From Aquanectria penicillioides (lineage: Eukaryota; Ascomycota; Sordariomycetes; Hypocreales; Nectriaceae), in assembly GCA_003415625.1 (NCBI GenBank), contig PYIU01000002.1:1736001-1800000 (forward strand): 64,000 nucleotides of DNA. Reading direction: 5' to 3'. A program made the translations under genes and the position numbers. Below the pieces are notes generated by a model. It was not told where the DNA came from. It made no database searches and was given only the letters and a program-made list of their open reading frames with translations. Below, piece after piece: positions 46,148 to 58,735 of this stretch; the stretch's first letter is position 1, and each line of letters opens with the position of its first letter.

Positions 46148-49100
46148 GTGTCTGAGTGTCGAGTGTCGAGTGTCGAGTTCGGAGCGTGGAGAGCAGAAGG
46201 CGGAGGGCGGAGCGTGGAGGGCGGGGGGCGGACAGCGGACAGCGTGGAGTGTGAAACGTGCAAAATATGTGGCTTGGGGCATGGGTGATTGTTTGTTCTT
46301 GTTTTTGGTTGTTGGTTGTTGCAAAAAGTGCAAATCATTGCTTTATGCTGCGCTAATGTCCAATTCCGGAGTCGTGGATGGATGCCTTGGAAACAAGTCT
46401 GCTGCGGTGATGACGGATGCTTGCCTGCTCGCCTCCTCGTCTCGGTAGGCTCTCCCTTGCCCACCTTCCTGCCCGTCTGCCCAAGATAGTACTGTACAGT
46501 ACAGTGTTTCTCAACCATTCACTGTTCATTACCTGCCTAGAGGCACCTATAACAAGTGAGGAATCAGGCTCTGCTCTTACTTCCATGCCAGTTTGTATCT
46601 GCTTCACTTGGTTCAAGTTCAAATTCAAAATCAATCTCGACCCAGGCTGACGCTCCATTGCACTTACACCGTGATCACTCTTCAACATCATCCCACGGCC
46701 TCCGCTCCACGATCTCGCCCAACCTCCGCCCTCGGACTTTTAGAGCGCCCCCCTCACAGCCAAACTGCGTGTTTCAATGACCACAGCATCATTCTGCCTC
46801 AATGTCCGCAGCCGCAGCCGTAGAGCGGTACCATCCTTATCCTTCACTCGCTCACCTCTGCTCTGTCAACAGCGGGGACCCGGCCTCGTCTGCATCCAGT
46901 GACCGGGTTGTTGGACCGAACTTGCCCCTCAACTCGCGCCACCATCGAGCTCGAATGCAGTGATGCCTGCCCTGCACACAAGCCTGCGGGGATGTAACAT
47001 ACCCTTCCGCGTTCATATCTAGGTACATACTAGCCCAATGGCTCATTGATGGCTGCTCAAGCCTGTCAGATGTACTGTTCCACAAGTACGACATTGTCTA
47101 GACACCGCCCATGGCCTCATGGACCAACACACTTTGGTGGCTGGCAATAACCCTTGTTATGAAGAGCTTGGGATATGCCTGTCTGCATTTGGTCAACAAA
47201 TTTGTACGAGGTACTGCGTTTGTTGACCGTTGGAATACTACTGATCCTTGAACCCTTGTCCACCTTGCTCACCATTTGCCGATCTCAGTTTCATCGCACA
47301 TCGCCTCGCCATAGCTTTCAAGTCTGGTTCGTCATGCACTTTCCTACCACGATAGTTCATCCAAATGTTTGGACGGAAATCAAAGAGGGGCCTATTGGCC
47401 AGACTTTCTATCTATCAGCACTGGGCCAATGATTCCTAGCCCAGCCTTCGGGTAATGAACCGATGTCTCACTCGCCCACCAACTTCCTTTCACATCCGTC
47501 GTGCTCCGCCGGTGCTCATCGGATTTGAGAAATTCCATTTTCTTTACCCCTTGACCCTTGAATTCATGAAAACAAAGCAATCTCTGGCCGGTCAAGTTTC
47601 TTTGTCCAGTCAGTGACCAAGCAGAAGTTTCTTTGTCGTTGGGCTTTTACCACATGGGATGAAACTCTCGCATCAATAAGGTTTACCCTCCGTCTCGCCG
47701 CTTCCGATGCAACTTGACGCGCCATCCGGGGTCTTGGGCTTGAGTATCTATCCGGGCCGCTACCTTTTTGATTGGAGAGTCATGCAGGCGCCAAAGAGAC
47801 ATGGCTGCCCACATCAGCATCTGGCCAATAACTCCTCTTTCGTCCAGCCACTCGACAACTAATACATAAAGTAGGGAGCTCATCACAAGGCGTTCCGTTT
47901 TTCACCATGGTCCAATCTGACCCAGCACTGCCTCGTCATGTAACGCATTGCACCAGTGACCGTTGGCAGTACCTATCGGTATAATCATGGTCGCAATGGA
48001 CACGCAAGCACCGGTGAGGCCCTCATGCAAATGTAGGTCGCCACACCAATGAGACCTGTCTAATCGGATCTAAACACGCCATATTATCATGCTGGCTATT
48101 CCCCCACTTGAATGCCTGGAATGGCTTACAACTGTTCTCCTCTCGAAACGCAATTCTTGAGGGAGGCCATGCCCTTGGTTTCTCAGCAATTCATTATGAC
48201 AACCCATTATTCGAAAACTAAATGCAATTAATCCATTTGATGGGCTATGGTTATGAAACTGATAGCATGGTCATCTTCATATCGCTATTGCCAATCTCGA
48301 TTGGTATTGCTGCCTCATTCTGGAAGTTTCTGGATCTGCTCTCTGTCGGCGGTGTCAGAAGCGTGGGGTTGATAGCAGGTGCATGATGCATGCAAGCCCC
48401 CGAGTTTTCATGTAGGCTCCTCAATCAAGTGTAAATTTTTGCAGGCTCTAGCCCATCCCTTCCCGCCTACGTCATTCCCAGCTTCCTGGCGGGTACATCC
48501 AGGTCCTAAGGAAGGTCAGCTTCGCCTCATCTTGTTCTAGCTCTCCCATCCTTGTCTTGCTGTCGAATGGAAACGATCAGGAGGGGCGATTGGGGTCTAG
48601 ACTCTTGCTCCATGGCCGCGGCTTTCACCCCGCTTCAGCTTCAGGGGAAAGGACCCCTAAGACAAAGGATGGATTCGTAGGTTGGCATCATCCATCTCTC
48701 GGTCTAATAGACTTAAATACAACTATATGTATGCCCTGCGTAAATGTTATGCAGAAGATGTCGAGATACCAGGGTTATCAGGATGCCATCTTGACTGCCT
48801 GGCTTTGGTAATTGGTTCCTATTCCCAAAATCTTTGTCGAGGACCATGTCCTCAACCTAATCCGCCAGAAAGATCGACAATGTACACACCAGCTCAGGAG
48901 GACTGAGGTCCATGTTTCAGAAGAGCATATATTCTTATATCCTATTGTCACCGTATGAAGTTGGTGGGGAGAAGGTGTGATCGGATGGGGATCCTCGATC
49001 CAACATGAGACAATTCGCAGTCAACGAGCGGCCAACTTACTCAACATGTGGAAATTCATCCAAGTCAAGCAGTGTGACATGAAAGGTCAGCTAGGAAACC

Positions 49101-49625
49101 ATAATATTCCGTTCTTGATTAGTCAGGTGTCCTTTACGTTATGCCAGTACAGCAGAACCAGTGCCAGTCAGGAGATCGTGTTGAGTCTTCGGGGTTTGTA
49201 GGAAACCTGGTCAGGGGTTCAAGTAGGTTGGTACCGATGTTCCGAACCAGTGTTTTTGCCGTTGGTTTAATCTCGTTGCACACAATGATAGAATATCCTT
49301 GGACGAAATGATTAACCAGCCAAGTGCTTGCATCTCGTTATACATGATTAGTCTCAAAGTCAAGTTTCGAGGCTCAAGGTAATCAAGACTAGCCTGCCAC
49401 TCCAGAGCTGCAGATACTTTGCCAACGCGTCAACCTATCACTTGTCAATCAATGCGATAATGTTCGCGACCAATTCATGCAATATGTGCCATACTTGATC
49501 CACTGAGTGGTGTACATTTCCCATGTAAAGGGTAAGACTACCGCGGGAGAAATAAAGACGTCAAATTACCGAATCATTGTCTATGGCCATATGATATAAT
49601 TACAGGGAATCAAGCAAGCTTCATC
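45018..49625. other. Gene-free stretch of 4.6 kb with GT repeat
   Basis: No coding region is supported on either strand. The left end should hold the promoter of the Zn2Cys6 gene. It includes the GT microsatellite, three tandem GAGTGTC units (about 46155-46175), a G/A-rich tract (46185-46245), and the perfect 14-nt palindrome GTACTGTACAGTAC (46489-46502). The 47-49.6 kb part is AT-richer. Confidence 0.5.
46104..46145. repeat. GT dinucleotide microsatellite
   Basis: About 21 tandem GT units, followed by GAGTGTC heptamers. Confidence 0.95.
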
Positions 49626-51009
49626 TCACAACACCAGCCGGCCAGGCTCCTCCTCCAAAATAATCTTGCATCGCTCCAGGAAAACCTGGGCGCGCTCCTC
49701 CTCCGCCTTGGGAACTACCAAAGAGAACATATTGGCGCCGCTGGACATGCCAGGAACGGTGCGGATGGTGGCGGGCTGTGGGGAAGACTTCTTGCTGGGA
49801 GCGGCAAGAATGTCGATAATGTCGGCCTTCTTGGAGGCAGCGGTGGAGGGGACATCAAAGGAGGCGGGGGTGATGGCGGAGATTTGGGGCAGGTAGACGC
49901 CGCGCTGGCCCTTGGCAGCCTTGATCTTGTCGAGGCCGAGGATCTGGTCAAAGAGCTCGTCTGTGGTGAGAGGAGTAGAGGCGCGGGGGAGGTCGTCGTT
50001 GGCAACCTCAGCAGCGCGGCTGATAAAGGTAGAGATGGGCAGGAAGACACCAAGAGTATCCTGGATCTTGTTCTGGACCTCGACGACCTTAGCGAGAGAG
50101 ACAGGCACAGCCACCTCCAGCTTCTCAATAACGGGGGCCTTGGGGGCCTCCTTGACAGCCTTCTTGGGGGCGGGAGCCTTCGTCTCGGCAACCTTGATGT
50201 TGCTGAGATCGAGGTGGGAGAGGGTGTTGAAACGAGTCTCGATAGCTGCGGGGGTCTCGGGGTTGATAGATCCCAGGTAGGCCAGGACATCGCCCTTGAG
50301 TAGACGGCCGTGAGGGCCAGTGCCCTTGATCTTGCTGGCATCCTCCTTGCTGAGACCATGCTCGTTGAGGAGGTGTCCAACTGAGGGAAGCAGAGGGTAC
50401 TTGTGCTCGTACGTTCCGTTGGCGACAGTCTTGGGGGCGCTTCCCTTCTCGGCGGGCTTCGACTCGCTAGCGGCAGAGGCAGAGGAGGCGGCAGACTCCT
50501 TGGGGGCCTCGTTGGCCTGCGCGACAGGCTCATCGGCGGGGATCTCGACGGCGCTGACGTCGTCGCCAGCATCGGCAATGACGGCGATGCGGGTACCGAC
50601 CTGGACGGCCTTGCTGCCGTCCTGGCTCATGATCTTGACCATGACTCCGTCATCCTGAGCCTCAACGTCCATGGTAGCCTTGTCGGTCTCGATCTCGAGC
50701 AAAACGTCACCGGCGCTGAAAGACTCCCCCTCCTTAACCTTCCAGTTGGCGATATTCCCCTCGGTCATGGTTGGCGAGAGGGCAGGCATCGTGAAGTTCT
50801 GGGCGGCGAGGCATCGCGATGAAGTGGTGAAGCCTACATTATGAGGATCGGTGGGTTAGTTTCTTTGGTCGTGATTTCCCCTCCGCGAGGGAGTTATTTG
50901 GGGGAGAGACGGTGGGATGTTCCAGGAACACAGGGGACATACTACGGGCGGCGACCCGCGTGCTGGCGAGGCGGGCAGACGCTCGACATGCTGCCGCGAA
51001 GGATGCCAT
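49626..51009 (-). CDS. pdx1: Pyruvate dehydrogenase complex component X (E3-binding protein)
   Basis: Mitochondrial matrix subunit that anchors dihydrolipoamide dehydrogenase (E3) to the E2 core. Exons are 50943-51009 and 49626-50833, with a 109-nt intron; 424 residues. It starts at ATG 51009 with an Ala/Arg/Ser-rich import presequence (MASFAAACRASARLASTRVAAR) and a processing-like FTTSSR. The lipoyl domain begins MPALSPTM at residue 38; Lys74 in ETDKATM is the lipoylation site. An Ala/Glu/Ser-rich linker leads to the E3-binding domain (LLPSVGHLLNEHGL to GPHGRLLKGDVLAYL). The C-terminal part lacks the HxxxDG active site of E2 acetyltransferase, which distinguishes PDX1 from E2. Divergent from the membrane-protein gene at 51740. 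Its lipoate depends on the pathway of the beta-ketoacyl synthase encoded 13 kb away. Confidence 0.92.
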
Positions 51010-51739
51010 TGGAGAACTCAATTGCGGCCGGGAGGGTTGGCGAGTGTTTTGCGGGGGGGTGGGCGAGGGGTGAAGCAGCGGGCGCGGTGAGGGATTGTCG
51101 AAAGATGTGATTTATTGAGCTTCTTTCGCTGAAGCTGTTGGGATGGCGCCGATGCTGGGTGGGTGTGCACGGACCAGGCGGTGTTTTTTTTGGGCGGGAC
51201 GAACGATTTACAGGAGGTGGACAGAATAGTACTTTGATGAGATTACAGACTCAGGGACGTAAATCAAGACATCACAGGATAGTTTTGGAAATTTTAATTA
51301 CATGATATTTGTTTTCGCAATGACTAGTTCCGTCATCTTGAATTTAACGCAGCCAAATTTCACAATGCCGGCGACACGACTCGACATTAGTTCCCATTAA
51401 TATCTCAACTGTCCCACTATATTTTGTCGACGCCTTCCCTCGGACAGCATTTCGCCGGAGCCCGACCGCGCCAAAAAACCAGACCACCGAGCCCCCGGCT
51501 TAGCGCGTGTAGGCCGCCCCAGCACGTACGGGTCCGTGCGCGCCGAAACCCTGGGACCGTTGGATCATGGAATTTTTGGATAGCTTCAATTCGCAAAAGA
51601 GCCGAATGAGGCCATCACGACCCCCCTCAGATGGCTGCTTTTGCATGACCCTCCACCTCCAATTGAGCGCCCCCTTGCTCTAGTGCCCTCCTGTGTCCGA
51701 ATTACACGCCGATCTAGCCCTTTGCGCTCCTCCATCGCC
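51010..51739. promoter_or_regulatory. Divergent promoter region, with two upstream ORFs before the 51740 gene
   Basis: It separates two nuclear genes for mitochondrial proteins. Just before the plus-strand gene, ATG 51606 opens a 25-codon frame that ends at TAG 51681-51683, and ATG 51631 opens a 5-codon frame that ends at TGA 51646-51648. If the transcript starts upstream of these, they could reduce translation of the main frame. Confidence 0.4.
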
Positions 51740-52657
51740 ATGGCTAGCCTCGCTAGAGGCTTCTGCCTTCCGGGCATCGGCCTCCGGCCCCTCGCCACCC
51801 GCACCGAGTTCGCCGCCTTCCGCTCCCGCTTCTTCTCCACATCCTTCCGCCTCCGAGCCGCCGAACCTGCCGTGAAAGCGACCCGGTCCCCGGCCCCGGT
51901 GAGACAGGCTCCCCCGGCCGTCGCCTCGTCCGTTGCCCTGAGCCGATATGCCTTCATGAAGAGCCTCGCGACCAAGTCCACACCGACGATCCTCTACGAG
52001 GGCCCCTCACATTTCTGGTTCTACTTTGGCTGCTGGTCCAGCGGTATCTCCATCCTCGCTTGGACTACCCTCACCGCACCAACCGCGATGAAACAGCCGG
52101 AGGGCGTCCCTGTCTGGGTCGGCTACGTCTTTGGCGCATCATACCTCCTCCTCGGCTCCATGGGCCTCTACCTTATTACCAAGACTCCCAACATTGTCAG
52201 CAGGATCCGCGTGCTACCCATGCAGGTCGCTAAGCTATCACCTAGCGGTGGTGCTTCGACACACGCGCCCCTTCAGATGGAGGTCACTGTGAAGCGCATG
52301 GTGCCTCTGCTCAATCCCAAGGTGCTTACAACCGCGCTGGACAAGGTGACGCTCAAGTCTCGCTTCTCGCTGCCAGAGGAGTTTGTGCCCGAGTTGAAGC
52401 GACGGGAGATGGAGCGCGCCGAGGTGGCCAAGCGCAAAGCTCAGCGCAAGTTTGACATGGAACACCTCCTGACGATGCCATTCCGCCAGATCGGCCGCAT
52501 GTTCTCGGGCATGTTTAACGGTATCAAGTCAGCATGGACTGATATGGGCTATGGGGTTATCACGATTGATGGCAAGCAATACAAGGTGGATGTCACCAAG
52601 GGCTTCGCCCACGATGGGTTCCGCACTTTGGAGAAGTTGGTGGAAATCAAGCCATAA
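51740..52657 (+). CDS. Mitochondrial inner-membrane protein, TMEM223/Mrx15-like (tentative)
   Basis: Single exon, 305 residues from ATG 51740; upstream in-frame sequence reaches only a TTG. The N-terminus is a strong import presequence: Arg/Ser/Ala-rich, no acidic residue until TRTEFAAF, with FRSRFFSTSFRLRAAEP typical of a matrix-processing region. Two hydrophobic segments follow: FWFYFGCWSSGISILAW and VWVGYVFGASYLLLGSMGLY, separated by a short polar loop, so both ends probably face the same side. The rest is a soluble basic domain (VKRMVPLLNP, RREMERAEVAKRKAQRKFDME) ending YKVDVTKGFAHDGFRTLEKLVEIKP. The two-TM hairpin with a C-terminal domain recalls TMEM223/Mrx15 of the mitoribosome-associated group, but that link is from memory and is not certain. 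It could equally be another uncharacterised mitochondrial protein. Confidence 0.8.
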   Translation: MASLARGFCLPGIGLRPLATRTEFAAFRSRFFSTSFRLRAAEPAVKATRSPAPVRQAPPAVASSVALSRYAFMKSLATKSTPTILYEGPSHFWFYFGCWSSGISILAWTTLTAPTAMKQPEGVPVWVGYVFGASYLLLGSMGLYLITKTPNIVSRIRVLPMQVAKLSPSGGASTHAPLQMEVTVKRMVPLLNPKVLTTALDKVTLKSRFSLPEEFVPELKRREMERAEVAKRKAQRKFDMEHLLTMPFRQIGRMFSGMFNGIKSAWTDMGYGVITIDGKQYKVDVTKGFAHDGFRTLEKLVEIKP

Positions 52658-55600
52658 ATGAGTTTGATTCTACAAGAAGGAAGGGGGGGTTGGAAAGGCG
52701 GAAAGTTTAGACCCAACAGTTGTTCTTGTCAGATGGGAAAGGGGTATTTCCAAAACCCAGCACGACGACTGTTATGGATGTGTGATATCACCTACCCTGT
52801 ACTCTACACAGCTCATGTAATCATCTGTACGACAATAGACAGTCCCTGCGCAATTGGCATTGTGGAGTCCCAAATCTCGAGATCCGTTAGATTTGAAATG
52901 AACGGGAGCCTGTCAAACCCCGTTGAAGTAAGGCCTGCGTCAATTCCCCTAAGGTGACAGCCAGAGCAATGCCAATGAGTTTTTTTTCTCCTCCTCGTGA
53001 TGTGGTGGCCCGACATCCCCACTCGCGACAGTGACATCGAGACGACATGAGCAAGATCGTAGTCGGGCCCATCCGAATCGATGCATCGCAAATCACTCAC
53101 TGTACGCCGCTGAGATTGAGGCGAACTCCAAATAAGGAATTCGACTGGAAGCAGGACACGTACGATCGGCAGCTCCACCAGACAAGTTGGCCGGCACACC
53201 TCGAAATAGTTCACCATCTGAGGACAGGTACTGCAAGTATTTGATACATTGGCGAGCGTTTAGCCCTATGGAGGCTTCGCTTGGTAGTCCATGGGAACAA
53301 GACCCATTTTGGAGTGGGCATTCCGAACATTCTCATGATCTTACGAAGCCGCATGAAATTTGACGTGTTGACTTACATGGTATTCTTGTTGGCCCTCATC
53401 GGCCCATGGCGGCAAGGGCCAAATGGCGCAGAGCCACCCGAGCGCCGCAGCGGCTGTCAAACTCAAGATAGTGCCGACAGTGAGTTACATGACATTCGAG
53501 TTGAAACGCCTCTCGCGCCAGTGGCTGGCATCAATATTTTCCATGTAGGCACATCACCAAACGGGATCGTACATGGGCGGGCGCAGCGTCTGGCCTCGCC
53601 AGCAGAGCTCCATTGGCAACGAGACGCAGGCAGGTGGGCTTGCATTTTTCCATTTCCCGATTCTCCATCCCCGCGGCCAACATGGCCAATGAGCTCGAAA
53701 CAAAACTCTTCTTCCTCAGATTGGTGCTGACAAGATAAGGGGGGCTGCCAAGTTCCAAGTCTAAGAGGCTCGACGTGAAGGCGCAGAGGCCAACGGCATG
53801 TCGAAACAAGTCCCGAAGGCGGGGAAGAAGAAAAAATACATTCACTTGTTGTAATAGGTATTGGTGATGGCGCGGCACCAAATAAGTTACCCCTCCAAAC
53901 CAAGGTCGTTAATATCCAGTTATCCTGGCGGTCAGTCAGCCTCACTCGCCATTCTTGTCAGACGAGGCTATCCTTGACAGGACAAGGACAGCGCAGGCAC
54001 GGCACGACTTGGCCCCTTCGAGCATTGCGACTCCGCTCCACAGCCCAAGGCTAGTGCGCCGGCTCTTGTCAAGACGAAGTCGGCTGGTCGGACAAAGTCG
54101 CCAGAGGTTGTGCCAACATCATGCGATGCTTGCGCCGGGGCCGAGAGGTCTCATTTCACCGTGCGTCGTCTTTTTGCCCGCTGCGACTGTGCAAGGAACG
54201 AGAAACGCTCCGGCACCTGGCTGCACGGTGGTGCAATCCCTGCCTCGTCAGGGTCCAGTCCTTAAGAGTTGCGCACAGAGACGCTGCGCGCACGCACACA
54301 CAGGCAGTCAATCTAAACCTCATCAATTCAATGCTGCGACTATACCATCGTGAACTTTGGTTGAGGGACAGGCTCGTCGCAGGCTGCGAGCCAGATCCTT
54401 GCTTCGAGTTGGAAAACAGCTCCCGTGGCCGACCGACGTCATTGTGGCTCTGTTAAAGGCTTGTCAAGGCCTGAGTTATGCGCACGAGGTTCGTGTGCGT
54501 TTGCGGTGAGATCCTATGTCCCACATGAGACGATGGGGTCCTGGCGGTTAGCGTAGTGGAAACAGACACCCGCCCACTACAATGCCTTGGAAGTTGGGAT
54601 GAATGAAGATTCAACGCCAGATTTAGACCTTTAGCCTCGCGACACCTTTGCAAAAAGGACGTGTTCAGCGCGCGTCTTGCGCAGCCTTCTCCGGGAAGGA
54701 TAGCAATGATGAAGATGACAACCCCCCCATGGGGGACGGGATGTTCCCAGCGAGGGGCCACATTGGCCGCAGTAGTGTGCGCAATGCGACACTCTACGTA
54801 CCATACCAGTGTCAGGTATGGAAAGACGTTGAGGGGGTTTGTCCGCCGCCGTGCTTCGGCCTCGAATGTCTCATGGGCCTTGTGCTGGGACGATGTTACC
54901 TGCCGAGAGTTGGGTATCCCACTCTGTTCTCACCATTGTGTTGGGCCTTGACCAAAAACCTAGGTTGTCCTCGATGTGGCCTTGTGGAAGCACGAACGAA
55001 CGTACGAACATACACGCACCTGGTACGGTATCCGTACACTTACACACTTTCGAGGCGACGCATGTAAGTCATCGGTCGACACAGGGTTCCTGTGCGGTAT
55101 CGCATTGACGTGCGTATGACTGTACATGCGCATTTGGTGTCCTCTGCGCACAATGGAAAGCAACGAAGAAAGGTATTGGTCTCCAGAAACCGCTCCCTCG
55201 ACGTTCGATGGGTGCTGGTGAAACAGGGCCCACGCACATCGGTAGACCCAGAAGCAGGGGGCCACCGCTGGGAAACAGAGTCAGGATATTTCTGCAGATG
55301 CGTAGCCGCATCGGCGGGGTGGCTTGGAAGCAAACTTGGACCACCTTGATCGGATATCTGCTCATTCGCCTCTCTTCTTCGGCCGCTCCCTAGTGTGAGA
55401 CGGGTGGCCCATGGGCGAGTGCCTCTGCCGTCCATCTCCGCCTCCTCAAGGACGGATGCCCACAAATGGCACGGACAGCCAAAGTTAGATGAAGGGCTGA
55501 TACGTACTGTTGCATCATTTTTTTTTTCCCACGCCGTTTTTGGCACCGTGACCCTGCGATGCAGAAGTGGCATGTCGCTCATGGAGATTGGACAATTCCC

Positions 55601-57858
55601 CACCAGATCGAGGGGTAATAAAGTGCTAAAGTTTTAGGGGAGGAGGAAACTCTTCACGAGACCCCTGTTCACTCGCTTTCACACCCTCCTATTCTAGATG
55701 GTGTTTCTGTGTCTGGTGTCTAGACCTCCCCCTCGTGCGGCATCGGTTGTTGGCCGACGGGGGGACAGTAGAGACGGTGACGAGCATCGGAGGCGGGTCG
55801 AGAGATGGCCCAGACGCAAGCCGTGGGCGTTTGCTGTGTTGAACGTGCATTGCTCCGAGGGCTCCTGGTGAATCAAAAGCGACGCCAGATGCATCGTGCC
55901 ATCCACTAGCGCACCAGAGGTGTGGTATGCGGCATCTCTGTGTGTGTGTGTATGCTCTCCTTGGTGCTCTGGGTGCGATCTTCTTAGCCGTGCTCGTGCC
56001 CATGCCCGTGGCGTTCGTCCATCCCTCCTCTTGTGAGGAAGAGCAGCGGTGAGCGGAGAGTGTGGGCGAATCGCCTCGAGCAATAATCAACCCACAATCT
56101 GCGATCCAGCAAGCCAACAAGCCGGCTCTAGACGACAAACTCTGTGCTCCAGTCATGGTCGTGGTCGCACAGTCGATGCCAATTCCCGTGCTTGTGGCGA
56201 GGAATGTGCCGTCAGTGTCATGTGGCCCTCGTTGCAATCTGGGTAATGAAGCACCTGGGCCTCATGGTTGGTCGTCGTCGTCCTGATTTCTAGAACAACC
56301 GCCAGTAGCGCGGGGTTGGAGTGTCAAAGGAGGCTCAGCCGACTCAACCATCATCGCACTTGGGGGTCAGGGAATGGAGACGATTCGTCGAGAGCGACGG
56401 ACCATCCCACATCCCACCCTCCAACACGCTCCGACCGCCAACATCTAGATTGGATGCGCGCTATGTAGCGCAACTGATCAACGACATCCCGAGGCGGATG
56501 ACAGCCAACTCTGGGAGCCCCGGAGCTCTTTTCGGCGGCTGGTCAAGTTGATACTCGGCGACCTGACAACCGTCATTGGACCAAGGCTCCCTCCCATCAA
56601 GGTCTTCCGGGACATCCCCTCTAAATTTACGTACTGCGGGATCAACTGTGTATGAGAGAGTTCATGGCTCAATGTAGACGTGACGCTAGTTCCACCAGTC
56701 CGCGGTGGACCCTTCGTCCTTAGTGCGGCGCGCTGCGGTATCTGATCGAGAGAAATTCCGACCTTGTCCCCCTCTCCAGTATGGATAAACGACGAAGCTT
56801 CCACCCCAGATTGAGGTGCGAGTACCGGTACCGGATGACCGACCAGCTTATCGCCGCGTGAGGCCCGTCAGACCAGAGTTCAGAGAAGACCCCCAACGTC
56901 AGACAGACCATGGCCTGTGCACGTTCGCGACCCCGGCAGGACCCTGGTCACCTCTTCCTTGCTGAAGTTGGAAGGAGACCAGCACCGATAAGTGCTATTG
57001 TGTGGAGGCACAGCCAGTGTTTGTTGTTTGTCTTTTGTGAATAATCGATTTCATCTTCATGGCCTGGAGATATGTGCTAGACACGGCGCCGTTACCATGT
57101 AGCCGAGCTGCGAGCTAAGAAAAAGACATTGCATGCAAGATGGACGATAGCCTGAGCCATGTCTGTGACAAAGGCTTGCACCGATGACTGACCGTGCAGT
57201 AGTTCGCAAAGAAAGCCCTCCAACATGGGGTATATCGAGAACGCGGTTACCCAATGCGGTACCGGACCAGACGGAGTGGAACAGGGCTGATGTCGGCGCC
57301 GAACCACCGGGGGTCTAGATGCCGACTCAAGTACAAGTCAAGTAAGACAAATCAGTCACAGCCAGCTTGGAACAGCACTCGGAGCTTAAAAGGGAAGACA
57401 TTGTCTCCCTCAGACACCTGGCATGGTGATTTGCATTCCGCGTCCGCGCATTGCCCCTGAGGCAGCGAGTAAGGCAAGTATTCGCAAGACATCGCCAGCG
57501 CGCGCTGAGGACAGGGGAGGCAGATGTAACGCAGAGCCAGACGAGGGAAGGGGGCTAGCATCGAGCAGTGCAATGTTGTGAGTGGTTGGGAGCATAACCA
57601 TGTCTCCCCTTGAGGTCCTGGCAAGCAATCAAGGTGTGTGCGTGTGGGAGACGAATTAGTCTGATGGCGTCGGCTTGCCAATTCTAGCCTCTTTGGCCGA
57701 CCCTTGCGGAACACAACACCACAACACCATAATGTGTAAACGGAAGGATTCTCGTGGTAACTTCACGCACGTAGAGTGCCATGCGGAGAGTGTCCGAAAG
57801 CAGTTGACAATCAGCACCAGTCAGTTCATCGCATGACACTCTGTGCGTCAAACTTCAG

Positions 57859-57892
57859 AGAGAGTGAGAGAGAGAGAGCGAGAGAGAGAAAA
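57859..57892. repeat. GA-rich microsatellite
   Basis: Imperfect tandem GA units interrupted by T and C. Confidence 0.8.
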
Positions 57893-58675
57893 TTGATGAT
57901 CATCAAAGTGGACATATTGAGAATGGCTCTTATGGCAGTGTGACGACAGAATGGCAACGTCGTTTGGCTTGGCACCAATGGTTTCTCAGTGAGGTCTACG
58001 TTTTGGTGGAAATCATGCCTTCAAAGAACATTTGATGGTGGTTCGGGCGGGATGGCATGGACCCTTCCAGGGGACGATGGTGGCCTGCAGGTAACAGGTA
58101 CTTGTACATGGATGGGGCCATGACCAGGGACCGGGGTCCTTGAACGCAAGATGACATGCTACCCCCAATCAAACGTCGCCGCCACGCCGACGTGGTGGAG
58201 ATATGACATAACCGCTGTGGGCGGAGTGAGCGATAGCAAATGGCAGAAGCAGCGCTCCACGCCCCAAGATGCAGTAGGCTCAGGCGCAGGCGTAGGATGA
58301 GATGCGGCAAACATGAAGAGCGATGAGAGTGAGACGGAGATGCATAGAGGGCGAGGGGGCGAGAGGGCAGGAATGCAGGAGCCCCAAGTGGCCGGGTGGT
58401 GTGAGCACATAGTGGCACTCCGTTGAATTGACGGACAATTCGGAAGAAGGTCTCGTGATGGACCAGTCTATCCTGCTGCGTGACGATATGTCTTGGATCG
58501 CGACGGGGACATGGCATACCACGACGGCGTGTTGGGGTATGGAGAACAGGTTGGTTGAGGTTACGGGCACTCACGGATGAGGAGGGATGATGTTGCGGAT
58601 GGATGGATGATCCAAAGAGTGGGATGGAAGCGGACAAGGTGTGATTTTTTTTTTGTGCGCATGAATGAGTGAGTG

Positions 58676-58735
58676 ACTCTGTGTGTGCGTGTGTGCGCTC
58701 GTGCGTGTGTGCGCTCGTGCGTGTGTGCGAGGGCA
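58676..58735. repeat. GTGTGC / GCTCGTGC repeat
   Basis: Alternating purine-pyrimidine tract of GT/GC units with at least two copies of TGCGCTCGTGCGTGTG. It explains the His/Thr-rich spurious frames on the minus strand. Confidence 0.8.

Noticed and set aside
49715..50822. Long open frames opposite to and within pdx1 (287 and 139 codons)
   Set aside because: Shadow frames caused by strong codon bias and GC-rich third positions of pdx1.
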